Origin: Mesostigma viride
Taxonomy: Eukaryota; Streptophyta; Mesostigmatophyceae; Mesostigmatales; Mesostigmataceae
DNA length: 64,000 nucleotides
Direction of reading: 5' to 3'
Assembly (NCBI GenBank): GCA_009746045.1
Contig: RPFO01000026.1
Span: 3,469,108 to 3,533,107, forward strand
Numbering within the stretch: the first letter of the stretch is position 1; every line of letters starts with the position of its first letter. Position numbers and translations under genes: made by a program. Under the pieces are notes generated by a model. That model had not been told where the DNA came from. It worked only from the letters and a program-made list of their open reading frames with translations, and ran no database searches. Positions 54,910 to 64,000 of this stretch are shown here, piece by piece.

Positions 54910-55200
54910 CAAAATCCGTGACATTATCACTGATACATCACGAAAAAAGGGTGACAAATCCGTGACATTATCACGAAAAAAAGGGTGACAAATCCGTGAC
55001 ATTATCACGAAAAAAGGGTGACAAATCCGTGACATTATCACTGATATATCAGGAAAAAAAGGGTGACAAATCCGTGACATTGTCACTGATATATCAGGAA
55101 AAAAAGGGTGACGAATCCGTGACATTGTCACTGATATATCAGGAAAAAAAGGGTGACAAAGCCGTGACAATGTCACTGATAAATCTAGGGAGAAAACAGT
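54910..55200. repeat. ~54-bp minisatellite in left subterminal region
   Basis: Units of about 54 bp (GGGTGACAAATCCGTGACATT...TATATCAGGAAAAA), preceded by shorter ~33-bp variants. Both strands are open across it (18-residue repeats), which is a repeat artefact. Confidence 0.85.
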
Positions 55201-55299
55201 GACATAAAACCACGGGCGATCATGACATATCACACAGATATATCGTGACATATCACACAGATATATCAGAACACATTCCAAAGCAAAACGGATGAAAAG

Positions 55300-55829
55300 C
55301 ACACCTCGCGATTTCTTTATTACAAATATAAAGATAAATGTAACAGATCTTCATTCTTCATTCTTGATTCTTCATTCTTCAACAGTGATTATCAATCAGT
55401 GACAATTTGCAAACGCTGGCTTGGCGCTTGTCGTTGCGTGACAGAAATCTCAGAATGTTCCTGGAATGCATTAAAAAACGCACATGCGCAAGAAACATGA
55501 ACGGATGGTTGGTGTCAGTTGTCTCATCTGCCACCGCACCCTAGAAAACCAATTCATGAACAAGAAAGCGCTCGATATAGATCAAGAAAACAAAAACAAA
55601 CCTGCGCAGCCGTGGCGCCTAGATGACGATGTTAAGTGGACGACGACGAGGAGGCCGGCACCATGTCTCCCTGTGAGCAGAAAAAAAAAGGCAAGTTTGA
55701 ACACTCAAGATTTGTCATAGCCTTTCACAGCCTCGATCAATAGAAATGTTGCACATCAAAATCAGTGTGTTGCCTAGAACATCCTTGAATGGGTTTCAAG
55801 AACAGCAAGGCGGCCTCCCCCGCCCGCAA
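55300..55829. other. Interior of DNA transposon, no gene seen
   Basis: Contains a CATTCTT/GATTCTT run at about 55,346-55,380 and a short open frame with no recognisable motif (55,484-55,720). Confidence 0.5.
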
Positions 55830-56110
55830 ACTCATAATCCCAGTGTTTACAACCCCCTCATGAGGGGGTTGTAAAATTGCAATCAGTCATTAAAAAAAAA
55901 AAAAAATCCCAGTTTCACACACTGCCCACTCATAAATAATCCCAGTTTCTGACAGCCCCCGCTCAGCCCACTCATGAACAACCCAGTTTAGACCCGCCCC
56001 ACTCATACACTATCCCAGTTTCCCACAGCCCCCACTCAGCCCACTCTGACATAAACCACCCCAGTTTAGACACCCCCTCTCATGAATAAGCCCAGTTTCC
56101 CACAGTCACC
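55830..56110. repeat. CCCAGTTT/CCCACTCA repeats and a 24-bp perfect palindrome
   Basis: Degenerate units of about 40-50 bp combining CCCAGTTT, CACAGCCCCC and CCCACTCAT. They are preceded at 55,849-55,872 by the perfect palindrome ACAACCCCCTCATGAGGGGGTTGT and a poly-A run at about 55,893. Confidence 0.7.
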
Positions 56111-59100
56111 TGGGAGACCGCGCAACCTGGGGTCAGTCAGGTCAGTCACAGCCGGTGCGGCGCTAGACTACAATACCGGTCCGATGTAGTGTAGTGGGGT
56201 GGGTGGGTGGGGGGGGGGGGGAAGGGGGGGGGTTCCCCCTCCTTTGGCGGGTGTCAAGGGGGACATTGGTAGGGGTTGATGATTTAGTAGTTGTGGAACG
56301 CAGTTGTAAATGTGGGTAGCTCGTGCGTAGGTCACAGGTTCGTGTGAGGGGTGGGGATGCTTGGGTTGCCGTGGTGGCTTGCCTATGGTACGTAGGTGCC
56401 TGAATACAGTGGTGGGCAGGTGCACTTCGTGCACCCAGAGCAGGTGGCAGTTTACATTCCCCCACCTGCAAGAAGTAGCCAAGAGTGTATTAAAGGCCAT
56501 ATGCCCCTTCTCAGGGCTATGTGCTACATATACTCCCAACGGAGTTATGTTCCTAATTAATTAATTAATTAATTAATGGTACGTAGGCGGGCTTGGCGAT
56601 GGTCTATGCAGCAGGGTCAGTTATGGTTGAGTGGACAAGGGGTTGGTTGCCCCGGAGGCCGGGGTGGGCGGGGTTGGTTATGGTTCACGTGGATGGTGGG
56701 GTGGAGTCATCGTATATTAGGGCAGCGGGGGGTGGGGTCACTGGGCGGGGTGCAGTGGTGTAGGGGAACCTCGTTGTGGGGCAGTAGGGTGGTTTAGTGG
56801 ATGGTTTGCGATGTTGGTGTGGAATGTGGTGGAGGTAATACGGAAGGGTGGTAGTCACATAGGTTGGCTAGGGGGACTCAAGGTGGATGGTCGGGTGGGT
56901 CAGCGTATGGTTTGGGGAGGAGGGCAGTGTATGGTTTGGGGAGGAGGGCGGTGTTACGGTGTTGTGGGGGACCTCAGGGTGGGGGCGAGAGTGGTCCGTA
57001 GTCAGGGGGGATGGATAGCGGCATGTGGATGTCCGTAATGTATCTTTGTGGGTGGGGTGGGTATGGAACAGGCAGGGGAGTGGGGCGAGTGGGGGTTAGC
57101 AGGGTGGAGGGTGCTGGCATTGTGGCGGGATGGTTGGAGGCACATGGACACACATAATGGCAAGAGTAACTGCATGCATAGCAACATGGGACCAGCTGTT
57201 CCGAGAACATCTGCAACCCTCACCATGCAACAACCAACAGCAACCGGCAACTGCCAACAGTGACAACGTTCGCAAGATGTGACGCCAAGGCCATTGGAGA
57301 TCCTGTCGTAATTTCGGGGGGTTCCTAGTCCTGCCGTGTACTTAACTTAATTCAGGGCCGCACACTTCGTGTGGTGCAGTGGTGCAGCAAGGGCTCATGG
57401 CCGGTATGGTGGTAGCCGGTAGGTGAAGACCTTGCTGCGAATCGAGGGCGTGATATTGCATGGGAAAATGATGCCGAGAGTCTCAGGGCGTCTCGCGTGG
57501 TGACAGCTGCAGCGTGTGGGCCGAGGAGCTCGAGATGCAGGTCTCGTCGGTACATGTGGGCCACTGGTGAGGGCGCCAATGTGATGGAGGCCTTTCCATC
57601 GTGCCAGTTGGACATCACTCAACAGCCAAAGGGGCGGCTGCATTGGCGGTGGGGCTAGAATTCTGGTAACTGCACAGAATTGACCCAAGAAAGCTCGAAT
57701 CGCGGGCATGGGCAGGCGAGGTAAAAGAGGGAAACATTGCGCCAGCGGTTGAGGAAAGAAGGCCTGTTTACAGTGCTGGGCCTCAGAAGGAGTCGAGGCG
57801 TCGGCTCAGTTGGCAGGGCGACGATAAGTCTGTCAAAGCTGCGCATGGGTGGCGCAATGAGAGCTCATTAGGAAGGTCTCGCGCAGGAGGTTTCGATAGG
57901 CTAAAATTTTTCTCAGTCCTCGAAGATTAGGCGGGTGAAAATCGTAAATCCGCCATAGCCGCCATTTAAAAATTTTTCCCGCTTTCCATGGGATACACTG
58001 CCTAGCCTTACAGTAGCCAAATGGATTTGCGTGCGCCTCAGTCCATGCACCTAGTCGTTCGCCATCGGTTTCGGCGCAATATTTGAATTTTGCGCAAGGA
58101 TCCTGACGGGTTGATTCCAGACTTGCGCTTGTTGCGAAAGATTATTGATTTATTGTCCATTCATTCCAGACTCCCAAGCTAGGGGCCGCCGTCGACTGTA
58201 GTCTGAACGGTACGGCTAACAGTTACGATGCCAGGCCAGCATCAAGCGGTCAAAACCAAGCGATACTAGAGAGTCATGTCAGTCGTCTTTTTACTGGTTT
58301 CGTCAGTCAGTTATTACTCATGTATGGCAAACTACTTCTACTTGTGGAGATATGAAGTAGCGGCGAAATCGGAAGGGGACGTGGGCAGGGGGGGGGGCGG
58401 GAAGTACGACTGATGCAATATACCGTACGTTAGTTATCGTCACAAAGCGAGTGACTGACGATAGTAAAGGGCCTCTAATGACGACAGTGATGACGATAGT
58501 ATTTGGCACTGATGAGTGATGACAGGAAGAGCGATGACCCCAAGTTACCAGACTTTGCGACGTTGATGAGACTTATTAGCGAATTGCGAGCCCTCATTCC
58601 AGTGGTTGCGCGGGTGTTACCGTTGAAGTTGAAGTTAAGACGACGCGAAAAAAAAAATTACTTGACTTGAACATCTATCCACGCTGCACAGTTGGGAAAG
58701 GTGGAAGGGAGCTGCGATCGGCTCGCAGCCAAGGCGGGATTATGTGCCTTTTGATTTCCAGCAATGTCGCTTCTGTATGAACGCACGTGGTGGTTGGAAT
58801 AGGAGCATAGGCTCACTGATGACCGTCGTGATTTATGTAGCCATTAGGGCGTCGTCTTAAATGAATTCAGGAGCGAGCTCGGACAAGGCTACGAGCAGCC
58901 ATCGGGGGAGAAACATAGGCATGGTCTGGAATAAAGCTTTAATCGATCTGTTCGCTCAGTGGTAGGCACAGCACATTCGGACATCCAGAAGCTGCCCACT
59001 CTTTACCAGTTGAGGTGAGCAAGGAATTCCTCGCCTGAAATACTAATAAGTTTGCATCGACTTTAACATGCATGCCGTACGCACGTGGCATTCTCACGTA

Positions 59101-61290
59101 TCGCCCTAGGGCCAAGGCTGCTATGGGCCGCTCGGTTTCATGCCAAGTTAGCCGTGCTTGCCATGAATGCTGCAGCAGTTTCACTATCTCATTCGTACAA
59201 GGTCAATAGACTATGCAAACGACATCCGATTTAGTTTTCATGAAGGGCATAACCTTGTTCAGATTGAGAGTTGCATGACATGGGCTGCTCTTGCGCCTGT
59301 TTCCTTGTCTTAACCTACTGATTCTCTGTTTATGCTTTCGGTCGTTATACATTCGTATGTGTGCATCTGTGTTGCCATGGTGGTGTCAATTTTGCGCGTG
59401 TACTTGTGATGCCTGATACCGTTGGACTTGCGCGCGGCCCCATCGCATGTGGCAGCGACAAGCTCTTGGTCGCCTGTCCAGCGCGGCGAATTCTTGATGG
59501 TGAGCAACGGTGATCATTCTTTATGTAGTGCTCATTCCTCAAATTATCAACGTGCTGTGCGTGTCAGCCACCATTGGCCTTGTTCTTCCAGCTTCCGTGC
59601 ATGATTTTTTTGTAGCCCGCTGGTGATGCTCTGAGCTACAAATAGTTTGCATTATTTGTACCAATTCCTTCGCTGTCGGTAGAATCTTCTTTGCAATCCA
59701 GTAGCCTTGGTTGACATTCGTGGCATTGCTGAACTATATCTCGCTTCCTTGCATGGGTAGCATCTTTGCATATTTATCCTTTTTGCTCAGATCACAGCTT
59801 TTTGTCATTCCCTCCCCCCCGCTCCCCACCCTGAACGACTCCTGCTAGTGTCAACTGCAGACGTAGAGCCTTCAGCCTCGTTAGAGTTCATCCTACCTGT
59901 AACGGGGCATATTGTTGGTTGATTGGCCTTGCATTTTCTTGGCATATTCAGGCGTTTCTTTCTTATTGCCGTATTAACCATACAGAGATTGCAATGAAGT
60001 AGATTGTGAGGCCTCTTGGCATGTTAGGGAACCTTTGCGACTCCAGGATTTCTGGGTGTGCAGTTCCCTACAACTTGTGAGGCATGTAGATACAATTTAG
60101 GTGAACATCTATGGCCAATTTTTTTTCTCGAGCACCCCTGTCTCTCTCTTGGCCCAGTATCTCACCTTTCTTTGTCCTAAAATTAGGCGGGTACTCATAG
60201 ATAGCCACGCAACTGCTGCGATCTCCCCCGCATCCTTACATACAAGTGAACTGAAGTCATGCAAAGTTGCTGGCACGTCCAGCGCGTAGCGTTCATCTCA
60301 CTAACAAATTTTTGTGTGTACCGATGCGTGCTTTGCCGGATGATGTATTTTTGTCTTGCATGCAGGCAATATACCTAACACAGTCGGGCCGGGCACATCC
60401 GTCAGTCCAACACGGCGAGAGGCCACATGCGGATGCAGATTTTGTAGGCTCTGAGCCTTCAATGGTCACATTGCCGTAGCACTCGACAGTGTCCTGTGAT
60501 TGTTTCTAGAGAGTCATCCAGTTACTTCAGCAATGGTGGCTGGGACAGCCCTCGTGATGGTTTCGGTGATGATGAGGATGATGACTTTGATTACGAGGAC
60601 TGTTGAGCCCCGTTGTACTTCTCGGTCAACAGATTTTATATTGCATTTGTGAGATGATTGTGGGTGTCCATTTTGCACACCACCCACAGCCATGCTTGAG
60701 TGCACCGTTCCTTGTGTGTGTATCAATACAGTTTGTGTTCGTATTTGATCAGTTGTGCCATTTCATCGGGTTGTTGCATGCCATCTGAATATGTTCACTC
60801 CCCGTTGCCATTTTATCATACTAGTGTTGTGAGCTCAGAGCAATGGATGCATGATGCAATGTTGTGATTCAGTGTAGATATTGACGATTTTACCTTTGAT
60901 CAGCATGATGGATGCTTGGCCAGCGATGGGTCGGAGGTTGACACTTGATGACCGTCATGATCATTGCCCTGAATGTTCAATATTGGTGTTTTTCTTAACA
61001 TCCCAGTCGATATTTTTGCAATAAACCATGTCTCCCACGGCTCATGACATTGTGGTGCATTTTATCATGCACCTGAGAGTGTTTCCAGCTTGTTTTGTCA
61101 GTTCCTTTCAGTACGCTTGCCCCGTACCGCTGCACGTGTTGTCTCTCCTGGCATTGCCACCTTGTCGTGTCCCACCTTGGCCTTTTCCTTCTCCGTCTCT
61201 GCTCCGGCACGCACTTCCTTGCTGCGGATGTGCATTATGCGTGCTTTGTGATATATCACTTCCCCTGAGTGGTTGTGATTTATCACCTTG
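56111..61290. other. Interior of DNA transposon, no gene seen
   Basis: Includes a G-run region (56,200-56,235), an inverted copy of a short dispersed repeat with TTAA run (56,497-56,577), and a long GTGGGG-rich stretch (56,580-57,130). The remaining ~4 kb is ordinary AT/GC-mixed sequence without recognisable coding; intron-containing host gene fragments cannot be excluded by eye. Confidence 0.5.
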
Positions 61291-61299
61291 TCACATTTT

Positions 61300-61554
61300 G
61301 TTTTTCTGTGGGTTTGTGACATTTTGTGACACTTTGACATTTTGTGATAGTGACGTTATCACAAAATATGCTGGTTTTATCACGTTTGTCACGTTTTGTC
61401 ACAATCATGACATGTCTCGATCACAATTTGTCACAGTTTTATCACATTTCGTCACATTTTGTCACGTTTTATCATTTTTTTATCACAAAATGTCACAAAA
61501 GTGACATTTTGTGATAAAAAAATATCACAAAATGTCACAGACCCCTTCCCGGTG
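61300..61554. repeat. Right subterminal repeat region of DNA transposon
   Basis: At least 12 copies of TGTGACA/TGTCACA-type motifs in both orientations within 250 bp, mirroring the left end, up to the TIR end CCCGGTG. Confidence 0.8.
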
Positions 61555-61556
61555 GA

Positions 61557-61656
61557 CTGGTGGGATTGGCGATATCAGGTCGACGGGGTGGAGTTAGTCT
61601 CCATGCTTTGCTGTAGACTAAGTCTCAAAGGCATTGTGAATACAACGTATGAATAA
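61557..61656 (+). pseudogene. Post-pol accessory gene, 3' end after transposon
   Basis: 33 codons to TAA at 61,654-61,656. Joined to 54,673 after removing the transposon and one GA target copy, the Asp codon is restored and the Trp-rich sequence DWWDWRYQVDG follows in frame, consistent with the domain style at the left side. This is the C-terminus of the interrupted gene. Confidence 0.65.
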
Positions 61657-61995
61657 GCCTTGTAAACCTACGTTGGTATGTGAATATAAATACCACGTGG
61701 GCTATGCAGATAGGAATGCTAGTCGAGTCGCATACGTTTCCCTAGATAGGTACTTTGGGTACTGGGGTACGTGACAGATGTCAGTACCCAGTATACGTAG
61801 TGTCCTGTCATTGGACGGTACTAGAGTATCCTAGATAGGGACCGTACTGCAGCGTGCATTGATCTGTGATCACACGATGCAGTGACTAGACTGCTACCTG
61901 TCATCGTGCGGCCTCGGGCCAACGGTCTGCACCCAACGGTCACTGGCGGCGCAGCCAGTGAGAGGAACGTTGATAAAGGGTAAACCTATTTTCTA
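61657..61995. other. Possible leader/LTR fragment of the next retroelement
   Basis: No gene. It contains TATAAATA at about 61,689 and several GTACC/GGTAC inverted strings (for example GGGTACTGGGGTACGTG). It might be an LTR or promoter for the downstream element, but no repeat partner is in the window. Confidence 0.3.
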
Positions 61996-62628
61996 ATGAA
62001 CCAAGCAATTCATTGCTCACAGCATACAGTGTTCTCAAGCAATATATCACGTCGTTCATTTCTCATTCCTAACTTGAATTTTATAAACGCTCTTCAGCAA
62101 CATCAAACTCAACAACGGTTCAAACCGGCACTGGAAAAAAAAAGAAAAGAAAAGAAAAGAAAAGAGAAAAAGAAACTCTATCTTGGGGACGACGATGATG
62201 ATCAGCGTCGTCCGCCAGACAACAGGGCACCGGCTGATGTCGGTGCGCCTGCATGCAATAACAACAAAACAAAAAGAAGACAAAGAAAAAGAAAACAAAA
62301 GAACAACCATGACAATACCAGCCAGGTGGAGGGTCCGGCTGCCACGAGGCAGTCCGAACAACCCCCCTCCCCTGTGCGCCAGCCGGTGGCGGAGCCGGTT
62401 CCCCTACGGGGCACCGACCAACCCTCTTCCCCGGCGGCTGCGACAGCAGCACCCACTGCTGGAGCAGCCATGGCGGCGGCAATGCGGCAGGAAAACAACC
62501 CCCCAGGAGGCACCGGCCCCGCGCCGGCCCCTGGGGCTTCCAGCGTAAGCAAGTCCGTTGCTTTCTTTCCTCATGCATGCTCTGATATAATGCTCAAGAG
62601 CGGTGGCTATCTTTTCAACATATCATAA
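61996..62628 (+). CDS. Low-complexity basic protein, possibly Gag N-terminus
   Basis: 210 codons from the first ATG. A Lys/Arg/Glu run (KKRKEKKRKEKKK), an acidic GDDDDD, a second basic tract with nuclear-localisation character (KTKRRQRKRKQKNN), and a Pro/Ala/Gln-rich segment. No family recognised. It sits upstream of a zinc-knuckle fragment, so it may be the N-terminal part of that retroelement's Gag, but chance openness in low-complexity DNA is possible. Confidence 0.35.
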   Translation: MNQAIHCSQHTVFSSNISRRSFLIPNLNFINALQQHQTQQRFKPALEKKRKEKKRKEKKKLYLGDDDDDQRRPPDNRAPADVGAPACNNNKTKRRQRKRKQKNNHDNTSQVEGPAATRQSEQPPSPVRQPVAEPVPLRGTDQPSSPAAATAAPTAGAAMAAAMRQENNPPGGTGPAPAPGASSVSKSVAFFPHACSDIMLKSGGYLFNIS

Positions 62629-62929
62629 CCAAACAGAAAGCTATCGCTGCAGCATGAGGAGCATAGAAACGCTCCAGCTGTTATGTGATAAAAGCACTCC
62701 TGGCCTATCCCCATCGCCGGCGGTGGGCGGCCTGGGCTGGACGGCATATGCAAACGAGACAAGTATCTCCGTCCACCCCAACGTGACTTATCTGAATGAA
62801 TGTCATGTCTTTTGAACGCAAATCTCCCCATTTTATTTGGGATGAGTGTAAGGGTATTGTTGCTTTCTTGGCAGCACAGCCTCTACCCTCTAGGGAGACT
62901 GTTGATCCTCTCTATGTCAGGGCTGAGGG

Positions 62930-63345
62930 CCCTTAATCAAACCCACTGCTGTCAACTCCCTAGACATGGAGCTTGCCCAGCCGCCGCACATCATCAATAA
63001 CGCATGCAGTAGTGGCAGAAGCCATTACCAAACGCATGTACTTGCGGGTAAAGACATGGCTGGTGCTAACGCTCAAGCAGCACCGGGAGGCAATAACAAG
63101 AAACACTAACAGAAAACAAACAAACAAACAAAACTGTTACCAAACCATGGTTGGTGTTGAGGCAGCACAGATGCTGTCCTCTCACTGCAAACAAACAAAC
63201 GAAACTGTTACCAAACCATGGTTGGTGTTGAGGCAGCACAGCTTCTGTCCTCTCATTACAAGCAAACAAACGAAAATGCTACCAAACCATGGTGGGTTTT
63301 GAGGCAGCAAAGATACTGTCCTCTCAATCAATACAATGAACAAAC
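62930..63345 (+). repeat. Rearranged partial copy of downstream retroelement plus 71-bp repeats
   Basis: 62,941-63,000 (ACTGCTGTCAACTCC, GAGCTTGCCCAGCCGC) is a diverged copy of 63,773-63,830. From 63,151 three units at 71-bp spacing (63,151; 63,222; 63,293) repeat ACCAAACCATGGTTGG-TGAGGCAGCA-CTGTCCTCTCA with AAACAAAC linkers; the GAGGCAGCA-CTGTCCTC core also occurs in the coding part at about 63,708. Confidence 0.65.
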
Positions 63346-63405
63346 AAGAAAAGCTGCGATTAATTAATTAACAATAACAATACCAACAACAGGCCCTCAC
63401 AGGGC

Positions 63406-63631
63406 AATAACAACAACAACAACAACAACAACAACAATAATAGGCAACCTGGCAACCCTGGAAGGGTCAGGTGCCTGAGGTGCTTCCAGACGGGGCACAG
63501 CCGCAACCAGTGCAACCACAACCCTACACTGGTCAACAATGTGGATCTCTGCCCAGGCTGCCACTACACGAGGCACAACCTGGCCAGCTCCAGGCAGCCG
63601 TTGCAACAGGCCTCGCTACCCAAATCAATGT
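63406..63631 (+). pseudogene. Retroelement Gag nucleocapsid fragment
   Basis: After an AAC microsatellite (poly-Asn), the frame reads a CX2CX4HX4C zinc knuckle (CLRCFQTGHSRNQC, 63,472-63,513), followed by a second CPGC...H cluster that may bind another zinc, and stops at about 63,631. Characteristic of a retrotransposon Gag; the adjacent integrase-like segment supports this. Confidence 0.7.
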
Positions 63632-64000
63632 GAGTTCTCTCACCTTGCTTACTCTGAGGATGATGATCTCATTACCATTGGGGATGGCAGCCAGGGCATA
63701 ATTGATTTTGAGGCAGCAACCTTACTGTCCTCCCAACACCCTGTACTGGAACCTTACATAAAAGCACTAACCCCTACTGTTGACAACTCCATAGATATCA
63801 AGGAGCTTGCTCATCAGCTGCTGCCTAGCCATGGGTCATGAAACAGTGGCTGAGGAACTGGCCAGACGGCTGGGGGGTAGTAGCATGGGAAAACAACTCA
63901 GGAATGCAGTAAAACTGGCTAGACAACACTGTCAAGAATGTCAGTTAACAGCCCCAAACCTAAAAAATGGCATACTGCAACTCCTTCCACCACTAGGGGC
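63632..64000 (+). pseudogene. Retroelement pol start: integrase zinc-binding segment (cut by window end)
   Basis: Frame two (to 63,841) encodes an acidic linker ending ELAHQLLPSHGS. In the next frame from 63,831, GHETVAEELARRLGG and HCQECQ follow, matching the integrase HHCC region and closely resembling the inner copia-like pol (GHAAQSLQVARRLGG, ACKC). So a related family is present, again with no protease between the Gag knuckle and the integrase. A frameshift lies at about 63,830; the remainder is outside the window. Confidence 0.65.

Larger units (their letters stand above)
54674..61554. mobile_element. CACTA-like DNA transposon, non-autonomous, 6.9 kb
   Basis: Terminal inverted repeats start CACCGGGAAGGGGT, continue TGTGACATTTTGTGATATTTT after one mismatch, and are flanked by a 2-bp target duplication GA (54,672-54,673 and 61,555-61,556). 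The subterminal zones (about 200 bp or more at each end) are packed with TGTGACA and ATCACAAAATGTCAC-type motifs in both orientations, and a GTGATAAAACCAGCATATT string occurs inverted at both ends (about 54,816 and 61,366). CAC termini, short TSD and subterminal repeat arrays fit the CACTA/EnSpm superfamily. No transposase-like frame was found within. Confidence 0.75.
44363..61656 (+). mobile_element. Ty3/gypsy chromovirus-like element, 3' LTR not found
   Basis: 5' LTR, PBS, accessory HBD gene, gag, PR-RT-RH, integrase, chromodomain and a post-pol gene, with a CACTA-like DNA transposon (54,674-61,554) lodged in the last gene. No second copy of the LTR occurs downstream up to 64,000, so the element is 3'-truncated or its LTR lies beyond the window. 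Multiple frameshifts in gag and integrase indicate an inactive copy. Confidence 0.85.

Noticed and set aside
54886-55302. Repeat protein on either strand (SVTLSLIYQEKKGDK or MSRICHPFFPDI type)
   Set aside because: Products of a 54-bp minisatellite in the subterminal zone of a DNA transposon.
61657-61995. 3' LTR of the gypsy element
   Set aside because: No similarity to the 5' LTR at 44,363-44,947 and no TGTTACG or GTAACA ends.

Overview
This window is eukaryotic nuclear DNA. It has long non-coding stretches, microsatellites, satellite-like tandem repeats, one probable intronless host gene, and a dense, deeply nested pile of transposable elements: LINE, Ty1/copia-like, Ty3/gypsy chromovirus, non-autonomous LTR elements, TTAA-flanked DNA elements and a CACTA-like DNA transposon. 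GC-rich coding DNA mixed with AT-rich spacers and chromovirus/copia retroelements suggests an alga or similar protist. I cannot name the species, and nothing here looks bacterial. All boundaries were read by eye from terminal repeats, target-site duplications (TSDs) and copy-to-copy comparison. Layout, left part: 0.5-2.5 kb and 6.05-7.46 kb are two blocks of one ~725-bp tandem repeat rich in GTTCAG/CTGAAC palindromes. They are separated by 3.6 kb holding TGGC microsatellites inside a ~775-bp duplication and a degenerate ~215-bp repeat. At 8.18-9.79 kb lies the only convincing host gene, a secretory-pathway glycosyltransferase-like protein that runs into a Pro/Gly/Gln-coding minisatellite. At 10.86-13.14 kb is the first copy (R1) of a non-autonomous repeat family. 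Middle part (14.2-39.2 kb) is a Russian doll. A decayed LINE (ORF1, endonuclease, RT) is split by an ~8-kb copia-like element (outer; TSD CAACG). That element is itself hit by a second copy of the same family (inner; TSD CTGAG), an LTR-derived insert in gag (TSD GTTAT), a 548-bp composite foldback element (TSD ACAGG) and a 2.7-kb coding-less LTR element with identical LTRs (TSD CTGTG). Subtracting these inserts and their TSDs returns the outer element to 8,029 bp, against 8,037 bp for the inner copy, which strongly supports the reading. Right part: an antisense LINE ORF1-like gene (40.1-40.7 kb); two more R-family copies, one carrying a piggyBac-like TTAA element; then a gypsy chromovirus from 44.36 kb with an unusual extra 5' gene, gag, PR-RT-RH, integrase, an out-of-frame chromodomain and a post-pol accessory gene. 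That accessory gene is cut in two by a 6.9-kb CACTA-like element (54.67-61.55 kb) and resumes in frame afterwards. The window ends inside another retroelement with a zinc-knuckle Gag followed closely by an integrase-type zinc-binding segment. How the genes work together: the copia-like family encodes a 5' accessory protein, Gag, and a polyprotein whose domain order reads integrase, aspartic-protease-like, RT, RNase H. The protease-like segment therefore lies after integrase, and it carries DTN in place of DTG. An in-frame TGA separates Gag from Pol in both copies. The gypsy element encodes a standalone RNase H1-hybrid-binding/viroplasmin-like protein upstream of gag. These two architectures, plus small palindromic insertions confined to the older copia copy, are the most novel observations.
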